From Xanthobacter autotrophicus Py2 (GTDB lineage Bacteria > Pseudomonadota > Alphaproteobacteria > Rhizobiales > Xanthobacteraceae): a stretch of DNA of 64,000 nucleotides. Where the stretch lies: positions 682,001 to 746,000 of the forward strand of contig CP000781.1 of assembly GCA_000017645.1 (NCBI GenBank), in the 5' to 3' direction. Of the stretch, positions 29,187-36,947 are shown in pieces. The position numbers were made by a program, and so were the translations under genes. The number at the start of each line of letters is the position of its first letter. Position 1 is the first letter of the stretch. Under the pieces are notes generated by a model. That model made no database searches and was not told the DNA's origin. It saw only the letters and a list, made by a program, of their open reading frames with translations.

Positions 29187-31274
29187 ATGACATCGGCTCT
29201 CGACACGCAGGAGATCGTGCCGGACGGCGGCGGCGATGCGAGCCTTGTCCGGCTGTCCGACCTCGGCCTGTTCACGGCGCTGTTCCAGTCCATCCCCGGC
29301 CGCGCGGTGCTGCTGGACAGCTCCGGCGTCTGCCGCTTCGCCAACCAGGAGTTCATGGACTTTCTCGGGCGCAGCCGGGACGAGGTGATCGACCGGCCCG
29401 TGCAGGACTTCCTCGAGCCCAGCGTGTTCGAGTCCTACGCCCCGCTGATGGAGAGGGTGTTCGGCGGCGAGCAGGTGCGGCGTGTGGCCTGGGTGGATTA
29501 CGGCCGCCTCGGCAAGCGATACCTGGAGGAGGTGATCTCGCCCTACCGGGTGGACCTCACCGGCCCGGTGGTCGGCTGCTTCGGCGTCGGCCGCGACCTC
29601 ACCGACATGAAACACCAGGAGATGGAGATCGTCCGGCGCACGCAGGCGCAGATGGAGGCCGAGGCCTATCACGCCGCCATCGTCGGCACCGCCCTCGACG
29701 GCATCGTGGTGGTGGACGAAGAGGGCTCCGTGGTGGATTTCAACCCGGCTGCCGAACAGATCTTCGGCTACCGGAAGGAGGAGGCCCTCGGCCGCTCCAT
29801 CGCCGAGCTGCTGGTGCCGCCGGAATTGCGCGCCGCCCACGCGGCAGGCATGCGATCCTACCTCGCCACCGGCATCACCCGGCTGATCGGCCGGCGGCTG
29901 GAGCTGCCGGCGCTGCTGGCTGACGGCACGCGCATCCCCATCGAGCTGGCCATCACCGACGTGACCCGTGGCGAGCGCCGGCTGTTTGCCGCGCACATGC
30001 GCGACCTGCGCGCCGCCAAGCGGGCGGAGGAGGAGATCAAGCGGCAGCGCAACGCGCTCCACCAGAAGGAGAAGCTTGCGGCGCTGGGCTCCCTGCTGGC
30101 CGGCGTCGCCCATGAACTGAACAACCCGCTGTCGGTGGTCACCGGCCAGACCATGCTGCTGCGCGAGCAGGTGCTGAAGGAGGCCAATGTGCGATCCGGG
30201 GGCCTGCCCACCCTGGACAAGGTGATCCAGCGCTGCGACCGCATCGAGACGGCAACGCACCGTTGCGCGCGGATTGTCCGCAGCTTCCTCGACATGGCGC
30301 GCCAGCGCGAGGCGGAGCGCCGGTCCACCAATCTCGCGGACGTGGCGCGTGAGGCCGTGGAACTGCTGGGCTACAACATGCGGGCCTCGGGGGTGAAGGT
30401 GTCCCTCGACATCGCGCCCGGCCTGCCGCGCCTGATGCTGGACGCCGGGCAGATCCACCAGGTTCTGCTCAACCTGCTGGTCAATGCCCAGCAGGCGCTG
30501 GAAGAGAAGGCCGGCGAGCGGCGCGTCGCCGTCTCGGTGGCGGTCGACGCGGACCGCAATGCGGTGCTGATCCGGGTCGCAGACAATGGCCCGGGCATCG
30601 CGGAGAACATCCGCTCGCGCATCTTCGATCCGTTCTTCACCACCAAGCCCCAGGGGGTCGGCACCGGGATCGGGCTTGCCGTCTCGCGCGGGCTGATCGA
30701 GGCCCATGGCGGCACGCTGGAGCTGGGCACGGGCCCCGATGGCGGCGCCCTGTTCACCATCCAGCTGCCGCTGGAGGAGGTCGCCGCCGAAGCGCCGCCA
30801 GCCGGCCCGCAGGAGCATGCGCATGACGCAGCCGGCGCGCATCTCGGATCGGTGCTGATCATCGACGACGAGCCGGACATTGCCGCCCTGCTCGCGGAGA
30901 TCGCCGAAGGCAGCGGCTATGTGGCCGTGGTGGCGCACAGCGGCCGGGAGGCGCAGGCGCTGCTGGCGCGGAGCGTGCCGGGCGGCCGCCCGGCCGATTT
31001 CGTCGGCATCCTGTGCGACATCCGCATGCCCGATGGCGATGGCCCCAGCCTCTACAACTGGCTGCTCTCCCACCGGCCCGACCTGTCGACGCGGATCGGG
31101 TTCATTTCCGGCGACACGCTGGGGCCCTCGGCCGGGCGCTTCCTGGCCCGCTCGGGCTGCCCGCTCATCGAGAAGCCGTTCACCCCCGCCGATGTGCGCG
31201 CCTTCCTCGGGGCTCTCGTCCGCGACGCGGCCCCGCCGCCTGAAACAACTGAAACACGGCGGACCGAGAGCTGA
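29187..31274 (+). CDS. Hybrid histidine kinase with two PAS domains and a receiver
   Basis: ATG 29187 follows an AGGAGG site; 695 residues. PAS1 lies at about 25-140 (RAVLLDSSGVCRFANQEFMD) and PAS2 at 160-280 (GIVVVDEEGSVVDFNPAAEQ). HisKA carries the phospho-accepting H309 in GVAHELNNPLS. The ATPase domain has LLNLLVNAQQAL, DNGPGIAE and GTGIGLAVS. A receiver at 555-680 has D611 in ILCDIRMPDGDG and KPFTPADV. No transmembrane helix is seen, so it is cytoplasmic. The globin gene follows by 56 bp, hinting at oxygen or NO signalling. The OmpR-type regulator at 31896 is convergent and may or may not be a partner. Confidence 0.92.
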   Translation: MTSALDTQEIVPDGGGDASLVRLSDLGLFTALFQSIPGRAVLLDSSGVCRFANQEFMDFLGRSRDEVIDRPVQDFLEPSVFESYAPLMERVFGGEQVRRVAWVDYGRLGKRYLEEVISPYRVDLTGPVVGCFGVGRDLTDMKHQEMEIVRRTQAQMEAEAYHAAIVGTALDGIVVVDEEGSVVDFNPAAEQIFGYRKEEALGRSIAELLVPPELRAAHAAGMRSYLATGITRLIGRRLELPALLADGTRIPIELAITDVTRGERRLFAAHMRDLRAAKRAEEEIKRQRNALHQKEKLAALGSLLAGVAHELNNPLSVVTGQTMLLREQVLKEANVRSGGLPTLDKVIQRCDRIETATHRCARIVRSFLDMARQREAERRSTNLADVAREAVELLGYNMRASGVKVSLDIAPGLPRLMLDAGQIHQVLLNLLVNAQQALEEKAGERRVAVSVAVDADRNAVLIRVADNGPGIAENIRSRIFDPFFTTKPQGVGTGIGLAVSRGLIEAHGGTLELGTGPDGGALFTIQLPLEEVAAEAPPAGPQEHAHDAAGAHLGSVLIIDDEPDIAALLAEIAEGSGYVAVVAHSGREAQALLARSVPGGRPADFVGILCDIRMPDGDGPSLYNWLLSHRPDLSTRIGFISGDTLGPSAGRFLARSGCPLIEKPFTPADVRAFLGALVRDAAPPPETTETRRTES

Positions 31275-31330
31275 CCGCCTGCAGCAACACATGCCGGTCA
31301 AAGTACGCCCCGTTCACCGCAAGGACGGCC

Positions 31331-31804
31331 ATGCACGACGACCAGATCGGGCTTCTCGAAACCAGCTTCGCCGAGCTTTCCACGGACCGGGACGCGGCAG
31401 CCGCGCTGTTCTACGAGCGGTTGTTTGTGCTTGATCCGGCGCTGAAGCGGCTGTTCGGGGATACGGACATGGCGGGGCAGGGGCAGAAGCTCTTCGCCGC
31501 GCTGGATCTTGTCGTCGCCTCGCTGCGGCACCTGGACAAGGTGGTTCCGGTGCTGGAGCAGCTCGCCGTGCGCCATGTCCACTATGGCGTGCGCGACGCC
31601 CATTACGCGACGGTGGGCGCGGCCCTGATCGAGACCCTGTCGCTCTATTTCGGTCCCCGCTTCTCCATGGAGCTGCGCCGGGCCTGGTCCGATGCCTACG
31701 AGGTCGTGGCCGGCGTGATGATCGCTGCGGCCCATGGCGTCACCGCCGAGGCCGACGTGGCCGGCAATCTCCTTTCGCGCCCCGCCTTCGCGGGCGCGCT
31801 CTGA
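31331..31804 (+). CDS. Single-domain bacterial globin
   Basis: The protein is 157 residues. The globin pattern is clear: LLETSFAELSTDRDAAAALF (helix A/B), LFGDTDMAGQGQKLF (CD/E region, with a Gln in the distal area) and LAVRHVHYGVRDAHYATVG with proximal His at H82. It binds heme and probably O2 or NO. It is co-directional with, and 56 bp after, the PAS histidine kinase, so co-transcription is likely. Whether it detoxifies NO or feeds a signal to the kinase cannot be told from sequence. Confidence 0.88.
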   Translation: MHDDQIGLLETSFAELSTDRDAAAALFYERLFVLDPALKRLFGDTDMAGQGQKLFAALDLVVASLRHLDKVVPVLEQLAVRHVHYGVRDAHYATVGAALIETLSLYFGPRFSMELRRAWSDAYEVVAGVMIAAAHGVTAEADVAGNLLSRPAFAGAL

Positions 31805-31847
31805 AACGCGGACGGCGGCATCCCCGCGCTGCCGTTCCGTGTGCGAT

Positions 31848-31890
31848 CCTCCGGCCGGAGCCTCCCGTTCACGGAGACCCCGGCCGGAGG
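31848..31890. terminator. Bidirectional hairpin between the globin and the response regulator
   Basis: Eleven-bp perfect arms, CCTCCGGCCGG at 31848-31858 and CCGGCCGGAGG at 31880-31890, flank a spacer that can itself form a short stem. It lies between two convergent genes and works in both directions by symmetry. There is no T-run, but GC-rich hairpins are common terminators in this GC range. Confidence 0.55.
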
Positions 31891-31895
31891 TGTCG

Positions 31896-32663
31896 TCATG
31901 TGCCCCGGGGACCGGGCACGAACAGGTAGCCGACGCCCCGCACCGTCTTGATGGCCTGGGGCTTGGCCGGATCGGCTTCGATCTTCTTGCGCAGGCGCGT
32001 CACCCGCACGTCGATGCTGCGGTCGAACGGCTCGTTGTCCCGGTCGTGGGCAAGGTCGAGCAGCCGGTCGCGGGTGAGGACGCGGTTGGGGTTCTGCAGG
32101 AACACACGCAGCAGGTCGAACTCCATGGCGGTGAGCATCTCCCGCGTGCCGTCGCGCCTGACGAGGCAGTGGGCCTCCATGTCCAGGAAGACGACGCCGC
32201 ACGGCACCAGGTCCGCACCGGCGGGCACGGCGCCGTTCGCCGGAGGTGGCTCGTGCGTGGGCGGCGGGACCGCGGTGTAGCGGCGCAGCACGGCGCGGAT
32301 GCGCGCCTTCAGCTCGCGCAGGTCGAAGGGCTTCACCACATAATCGTCGGCGCCGACCTCAAGGCCCGCCACGCGGTCCACGATGTCGTCGGCCGCGGTC
32401 AGCATGATGATGGGCGTCGCGGCGGCGGAGCGGATGCGGCGGGCGAGGGTGAGGCCATCCTCTCCCGGCATGTGCACGTCCATGAGGATGAGGTCAGCCG
32501 GCTCGGCGGCCAGCAGAGTGTCGAGATCGCGCCCGCTCGCGGCCGAGCGCACGCGAAATCCCTGGCCGGCGAGATATTCGGCCACGGTCTCGCGCAGCGC
32601 TTCCTCGTCGTCCACCACGATGATGCGCCAGCCCGTCTCCCCGCCCTTCGATTGCCCCACCAT
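31896..32663 (-). CDS. OmpR-family response regulator
   Basis: The protein is 255 residues. The receiver domain (residues 12-130) shows the acidic cluster VVDDEEAL, the phospho-Asp D62 in ILMDVHMPGEDG, Thr in IIMLTAADD and Lys in VVKPFDLRELK. The winged-helix DNA-binding domain at the C-terminus contains LTAMEFDLLRVFLQNPNRVL, then VTRLRKKIEADP and TVRGVGYLF. No kinase is on the same strand beside it; the hybrid kinase at 29187 is convergent. It is downstream of the two exported-protein genes at 32779-34202 (115 bp gap). Confidence 0.92.
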   Translation of the reverse strand: MVGQSKGGETGWRIIVVDDEEALRETVAEYLAGQGFRVRSAASGRDLDTLLAAEPADLILMDVHMPGEDGLTLARRIRSAAATPIIMLTAADDIVDRVAGLEVGADDYVVKPFDLRELKARIRAVLRRYTAVPPPTHEPPPANGAVPAGADLVPCGVVFLDMEAHCLVRRDGTREMLTAMEFDLLRVFLQNPNRVLTRDRLLDLAHDRDNEPFDRSIDVRVTRLRKKIEADPAKPQAIKTVRGVGYLFVPGPRGT

Positions 32664-32778
32664 GCTCGCGCGCCGGAAGCGCTCCCCTCACCAGATACCC
32701 GCAGGGCGCGCACTCTAGGGCGGACGCTGCCTGAACGGAATGGCCAAGGCGCAGGTTGGGCAGCGGCCCCTTGCCCCG

Positions 32779-33792
32779 TCAGCTGCAGTTGGTGACCTGG
32801 TTGGAGCAGATGCCGCGCCACCAGCCGCGGCGGCCGTCCCGGCTCTCGGTCAGCGCCCAGTTCGCCGAGCAGGCGAACAGGCGCACCAATGTGCCGTCGA
32901 TGGAGAGCGCGCCGTCCGGCCCGGCCACGTCGGCGCCCGGCGGCTCGCCCGGTGCATCCACATGGGGGGCGGACAACAGACGCCGCACCGGCATCTGCGA
33001 ATTGGCATAGGCCCCGCCGGCTTCGCTGGCGCGGATCCAGCCGGTGCCGGCATAGGTCCTTGGATAGCGCCTGGGCGGCGGGTCGCCATAAGGCGTGCCG
33101 GGCGGTGTCGCTTTGGCGATGCGGAACCAGCCGTGGCTGTAGCCGGTGATGTCGAATTCCACCCGCCACCCCTCTTCCGAGCCCTGTCCGGACTCGGGGG
33201 TGACGCGGACCGGCGCGAGATGGCCCACCACCTTCGCCTGCGCCGATGGCGCGGCGCGCACCGCGAGGCTGTGGCGGGTGTCGTTGAGCGCCCATCCCTT
33301 GATGCGGCACGGTTCCACCTGCGGTTCCGCCTTGCGTCTGGGTGCCAATGCCGCGCGCAGCTCGGCCTGGTAGGGCTCGCTGTCGTCGTCGGCGCTTGCC
33401 TCGTCGGGCCGGCGGGGGCGCACGGTGGTCATGGCCACGGCGAGGGTACCGTTGTCCGACTTGAGATTGACCTCCATCACCTGGAGGGGCGTGAACACGC
33501 TGCCGGGGGTGGCGGGCGAATCCGCTCCGGCGGGAAACACGGCAATGGTGGCCTTCCGCGCCTCCTCGTCGAGGTGGATGACGCGCCCCGCCACCAGCGT
33601 GGCTGGCAGCTTCGCCTTCGCCTCCGCGAGCCAGGTGGCCTCCTGTACCGTGGCCTCCTGTACCGTGGCCTCCTGCGCCGTGGCCTCCTGCGCCGGCGCC
33701 GGGAGCGGTGCCGAAAGCCAGAGGGCGAGGCCGGAGGCGAGGGTGATGCGGAGCAGGGCCGTCCGGCCTTGCGCCTTCCGGATGCCGCTCAT
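32779..33792 (-). CDS. Exported SH3-like domain protein with a short N-terminal repeat
   Basis: The protein is 337 residues, with a signal peptide (RITLASGLALWLSAPLPAPA). It is followed by four copies of a QEAT(V/A) pentapeptide encoded by a 15-bp tandem repeat. A middle beta-rich region (GRVIHLDEEARKATIAVFP) precedes an SH3b-like segment (HSLAVRAAPSAQAKVVGHLA to GYSHGWFRIAKA). The C-terminal part contains several Cys (CSANWALTES, GICSNQVTNC). SH3b domains usually bind peptides or cell wall. It overlaps its neighbour at 33789 by 4 bp, and the pair is probably one operon. I recognise no characterised homologue. Confidence 0.65.
   Translation of the reverse strand: MSGIRKAQGRTALLRITLASGLALWLSAPLPAPAQEATAQEATVQEATVQEATWLAEAKAKLPATLVAGRVIHLDEEARKATIAVFPAGADSPATPGSVFTPLQVMEVNLKSDNGTLAVAMTTVRPRRPDEASADDDSEPYQAELRAALAPRRKAEPQVEPCRIKGWALNDTRHSLAVRAAPSAQAKVVGHLAPVRVTPESGQGSEEGWRVEFDITGYSHGWFRIAKATPPGTPYGDPPPRRYPRTYAGTGWIRASEAGGAYANSQMPVRRLLSAPHVDAPGEPPGADVAGPDGALSIDGTLVRLFACSANWALTESRDGRRGWWRGICSNQVTNCS
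33635..33694. repeat. Four 15-bp tandem repeats inside the exported SH3-like gene
   Basis: The unit GTGGCCTCCTGTACC occurs twice, then GTGGCCTCCTGCGCC twice. It encodes QEAT followed by a variable Ala or Val on the minus strand, just after the signal peptide. The in-frame unit length means that copy-number change alters protein length without shifting the frame. Confidence 0.85.
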
Positions 33793-34202
33793 TTGGGGGC
33801 GACCACCCGCAGCGGGGTGGCATAGGGCTCAACGCGCAGGCTGTCGTTGCCGATGATGCTGATGCGGCGCAGCGGCGCCTGCTCCAGCTCGCCGTCCGGC
33901 GCCTTGCGCACGGCATATTGCCAGACCGTCAGCTCGCCGCCGCCCTTGAGCGCGCGCCCGACCGCCGTGACATCGCTGCCGCCGAGGGCTGCGGCATCCT
34001 GCGGTCCCACCCCCACCACGATCTCATCGCGCACGGTGATGATCTTGAACAGGCTGACGGCTTGCTCCGCCGCGGCACTTGCGATCCCGCAGGCAAGGGT
34101 GCCGGCCACCACGAGGGTGCCGACGAGGCGGCGCGCGGTGCGCGACCAGTTCCGTGTCGTGCCGGTGCGCGTCTTGCCGGTGATAAGTGTGGAAATGGTC
34201 AT
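33789..34202 (-). CDS. Small exported protein of unknown function, first gene of a pair
   Basis: The protein is 137 residues, starting at 34202 after GGGAG (MTISTLITGKTRTGTT). The basic region is followed by a signal or anchor segment (LVGTLVVAGTLACGIASAAA). The mature part is beta-rich: AVSLFKIITVRDEIVVGVGP, then GELTVWQYAVRKAPDGELEQ, then LRVEPYATPLRVV. I do not recognise it. The stop overlaps the start of the SH3-like gene (ATGA), so the two products are probably made together and may act as a pair in the envelope. Confidence 0.6.
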   Translation of the reverse strand: MTISTLITGKTRTGTTRNWSRTARRLVGTLVVAGTLACGIASAAAEQAVSLFKIITVRDEIVVGVGPQDAAALGGSDVTAVGRALKGGGELTVWQYAVRKAPDGELEQAPLRRISIIGNDSLRVEPYATPLRVVAPK

Positions 34203-34315
34203 CGGGTGCTCCCAGCTCCGTAAGGGCAGCGTCGGTAGCACCTTTGTGTTTCAGGCGTTTTTCGCGAGCCTGGGAGATTCAGGGGCAGGTTGCCAGCGGA
34301 ACCATGGCTCGCAGG

Positions 34316-34337
34316 CCCCCCTCCCGGAGGAGGGGGG
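34316..34337 (-). terminator. Strong GC hairpin after mosA
   Basis: Perfect 9-bp arms (CCCCCCTCC and GGAGGGGGG) surround a 4-nt loop. It begins 27 bp past the mosA stop in the direction of transcription. It has no U-tract but is the best candidate for the end of the mosBA transcript. Confidence 0.5.
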
Positions 34338-34363
34338 TGAGGGGTCGAAGCCGGTGCGTCGGC

Positions 34364-35197
34364 TCAGTTGCGGCGGGCGGCCGTGTGGACGATGGTGCCC
34401 ACACGCTCGCCGCGCAGGGCGGACGTAAGGCGGCCCGGCACCAGGCCGTTCACAACCTGCACCCGTTCGATGTGGCGGGCGGTGGCCATCACGTCGAGCA
34501 GCGCGCGGTCGAAGGGCAACGTGCCCTCGCTGGCGGCAAGGTCGGCGGCGCTGACCTCGGGCAGGAACTTCGCCGAGGCGCCGTCAGGACCGTTCGGATC
34601 GGTGGAATAGACGCCGTCCACGTCCTCCACGATGGTGAGGCCCGCCGCGCCCAGCGCATCGGCGAGCAGGAACGCGCCGGTGTCGGCCCGGTGGGTCGGG
34701 ATGCGCGAGTCCGGGAACTCGTGGTGGTGATAGGGCGGGAAGCCGCTGCCCACCACCGCGCGGGCGGCGGAGAGATGGATCGAGAGCTGGCTCGCGATGG
34801 TCGGGTGCTCCACGTAGGAGACGCCTTCGGGCGCCAGCAGCGAGGCGAGGATGTGGCCGTTCTGGCCGGCTTCGCTGGCGGCGAGCGGGGAGAGCGAGCC
34901 CACCGGCAGGCCGAGGTCGAGGCCGACGCCATAGAGATGGCGGGCGCGGATGCCGGCGCCGGTGAGGATCAGCAGCCGATGCTCGGGCAGCAGCTTGCGG
35001 ATCTCGTCCACGATGGGAAGGATCGCCTTCGGGCCGCGATCCATGATGGCGCGGCCGCCGATCTTCACCACCTGCAGCCAGGGCAGCAGGCGGATGGGCT
35101 TGACGCCGGCGACGGGGCGGGTGAGCTGGCCGTCGAGGAGGGTCTGGCGCGCGAGCGGCGAGGCGACGTGCTTGATGCCGTTGGAAGTATCAGACAT
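34364..35197 (-). CDS. mosA: Molybdenum storage protein subunit alpha
   Basis: The protein is 277 residues, within one residue of the Azotobacter vinelandii alpha subunit as I remember it, and with closely matching sequence. MoSto is a hexamer of alpha and beta subunits that stores about a hundred Mo atoms as polyoxomolybdate in its cavity, using ATP. The kinase-like (amino-acid kinase) fold appears as [49 protein letters not shown] and [15 protein letters not shown]. It lies 12 bp after mosB. The pair would store molybdate for the Mo enzymes encoded nearby or for nitrogenase elsewhere. Confidence 0.93.
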   Translation of the reverse strand: MSDTSNGIKHVASPLARQTLLDGQLTRPVAGVKPIRLLPWLQVVKIGGRAIMDRGPKAILPIVDEIRKLLPEHRLLILTGAGIRARHLYGVGLDLGLPVGSLSPLAASEAGQNGHILASLLAPEGVSYVEHPTIASQLSIHLSAARAVVGSGFPPYHHHEFPDSRIPTHRADTGAFLLADALGAAGLTIVEDVDGVYSTDPNGPDGASAKFLPEVSAADLAASEGTLPFDRALLDVMATARHIERVQVVNGLVPGRLTSALRGERVGTIVHTAARRN

Positions 35198-35209
35198 GGC
35201 AGTTCTTCT

Positions 35210-36022
35210 TCAGCTCGCGGTGATGATGGTGCCGACATGCTCGCCGGCGAGCGCGCGGGTCAGGTTGCCGGGGATGAGGCCGTTCACGACCTGCACCTCG
35301 CGCACGTGGCGCGCCTTCTTGAGCAGGTCGAGCATGGGGAACTCGAGGATCGAGTCGGCGAGCCCCCGCGCCTTCATCTCGTCCACCGAGATCTTCGGGA
35401 TGAAGGTGGCGTCCTTGTCGGTCTTCGGGTTGGCGCTGTAGAGGCCGTTCTCGTCCTTCACGAAGATCATCTGCTTGCAGCCGAACTGCTCGGCCAGAAG
35501 GAAGCAGCCGGCGTCGGTGCGGTAGGGCGGGATGACGCCCTCGGGGGCGGGGCGCGTCCACAGCGAATAGGGCGGCATGCCGCCGAACACCACGGCGTTG
35601 ACTTCCGCAAGGTAGAGCGGCACGGCCGAGAGCCCGGCGCCGTCCACCTTGGAGATGCCGTGCTTGGCCAGCAACTGGCCCAGCATCTCGGCGTTCTGGT
35701 CGGCCACCGAGGCGCCGAGCTGGGCGAGCACGCCCGCCGGCAGGTTCAACTCCGCCGCGATGGAATACAGGTGGCGGGCGCGGGTGCCGGCGCCGGTGCC
35801 GATGAGCAGCTTGTGGTTCTTGCGGGCGGCGACGATCTCGTCGATGAGCGGGTAAACGGCGGCGCGGCCGCGGTCGATGACGCTCTGCCCGCCGATCTTG
35901 AGCACGGTCGCGTCCGGCAGGATGCGGAAGTCCGCCGAGGTCTCCGCCGCCGCCAGAAGCTGCGCGTCGGTCAGCGATCGCTGCGAGAGGAGCGCTTCGA
36001 GCTCCGCCGTCGTATTGGCCAT
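35210..36022 (-). CDS. mosB: Molybdenum storage protein subunit beta
   Basis: The protein is 270 residues, starting at 36022 (MANTTAELEALLSQRSLTDA). It matches the A. vinelandii beta subunit in length and sequence: DATVLKIGGQSVIDRGRAAV, KLLIGTGAGTRARHLYSIAA, LGASVADQNAEMLGQLLAKH and YRTDAGCFLLAEQFGCKQMI. It is the promoter-proximal gene, with mosA 12 bp behind. The 331-bp upstream gap contains a small inverted repeat but no clear ModE box. Such genes are known in nitrogen-fixing bacteria, which is part of why I infer that lifestyle. Confidence 0.93.
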   Translation of the reverse strand: MANTTAELEALLSQRSLTDAQLLAAAETSADFRILPDATVLKIGGQSVIDRGRAAVYPLIDEIVAARKNHKLLIGTGAGTRARHLYSIAAELNLPAGVLAQLGASVADQNAEMLGQLLAKHGISKVDGAGLSAVPLYLAEVNAVVFGGMPPYSLWTRPAPEGVIPPYRTDAGCFLLAEQFGCKQMIFVKDENGLYSANPKTDKDATFIPKISVDEMKARGLADSILEFPMLDLLKKARHVREVQVVNGLIPGNLTRALAGEHVGTIITAS

Positions 36023-36353
36023 GGAGGTGCCTTTCGTCGTTCTATGTATTGCTTTTGTTTCTAGGGGGTTCGATACGCCCCGCAGCTCGACCCGGCAATA
36101 TGCGATAATTGCGTACCTTTTTGCCGGTCGGGAAAAAACGACACAGAACGCACAATTAGGGACTTCGGAGCGGGTCCCGACGTCCAGGCCACACGCGTCG
36201 AGACCTTCCGGCGCAAAATTGGAGCAATTCGCTTGATAAGCTTGACTGCGTTCGATTGGCGCTGCGCGCGCTTGTCCTTGCGGTAATGCGGCGAACGCTC
36301 CGGGTGGCTGCAAAAGCCGGGCGAAAGAGGCGGCCCCCGCTGAGTTTCCCGGT
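36023..36353. other. Promoter region of mosBA; gap to the GNAT gene
   Basis: There is no gene here. The mosB promoter should be in the first 150 bp, which are somewhat AT-rich. The only symmetry I noticed is GCAAT/ATTGC at 36095-36112. No hairpin stands out after the GNAT gene stop. Confidence 0.45.
36095..36112. promoter_or_regulatory. Weak inverted repeat GCAAT-N8-ATTGC upstream of mosB
   Basis: The 5-bp arms lie about 73 bp before the mosB start, in an AT-richer patch. The site could be a regulator site or chance. It does not match the ModE consensus as I recall it. Confidence 0.25.
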
Positions 36354-36914
36354 TCAGCGGGTGGAGAGGGGCAGCGGCGGCGGCGGGGTGGTGGAGCCGG
36401 GGCCCAGCGAGCGTTGCACCATCACGCTGTCCGACCAGCGTCCATAGCGATAGGCCACCCCCGGCAGATGGCCCACGCGCACGAATCCGAACTTTTCGTG
36501 CAGCGTCAGCGAGGCGGTGTTGTCGGCGTCGATATAGCCGATCATCTGGCGGAAGCCGGCCGCCGCGCAGGCATCGATCAGCCCGCGCATGAGGTGGCGG
36601 CCGATGCCCTCACCGAGATGCGCGTGGTGCACGTAGATCGAGTGCTTGACGCTGTAGCGATAGGCCGGCCGCTTGCGGAACAGCACCACATAGGCATAGC
36701 CCACCACTACCTCGCCGCGGGTTGCGACGAGGTGGGGGAAGCGCCGGCTCTTCAGGTTCTTGCGGCGCTCGCGCAGGTCGTCGGGCTGCGGCGTGTCGCC
36801 ATCGTCCACGCCTTCCTCGACGCCGCGACGGATATGGTGGCGATAGATCGCCAGCATGGCATCCACGTCCGCTTCCCGCGAGGGGCGGACGACGACAGCT
36901 TGCTCCTGCTCCAT
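36354..36914 (-). CDS. GNAT-family N-acetyltransferase
   Basis: The protein is 186 residues, starting at ATG 36914 (MEQEQAVVVRPSREADVDAM). GNAT core motifs are present: VATRGEVVVGYAYVVLFRKR (motif C/D region), SIYVHHAHLGEGIGRHLMRG (acetyl-CoA pyrophosphate loop of the G-x-G-x-G/A type) and NTASLTLHEKFGFVRVGHL. The pattern is closest to phosphinothricin/amino-acid-like acetyltransferases. The preceding decarboxylase gene is only 33 bp away on the same strand, so it may be co-transcribed, and polyamine acetylation is one plausible role. The substrate is not determined. Confidence 0.85.
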   Translation of the reverse strand: MEQEQAVVVRPSREADVDAMLAIYRHHIRRGVEEGVDDGDTPQPDDLRERRKNLKSRRFPHLVATRGEVVVGYAYVVLFRKRPAYRYSVKHSIYVHHAHLGEGIGRHLMRGLIDACAAAGFRQMIGYIDADNTASLTLHEKFGFVRVGHLPGVAYRYGRWSDSVMVQRSLGPGSTTPPPPLPLSTR

Positions 36915-36947
36915 GGATGGATCCGACACTCCCAAGCTGACCAAAGC

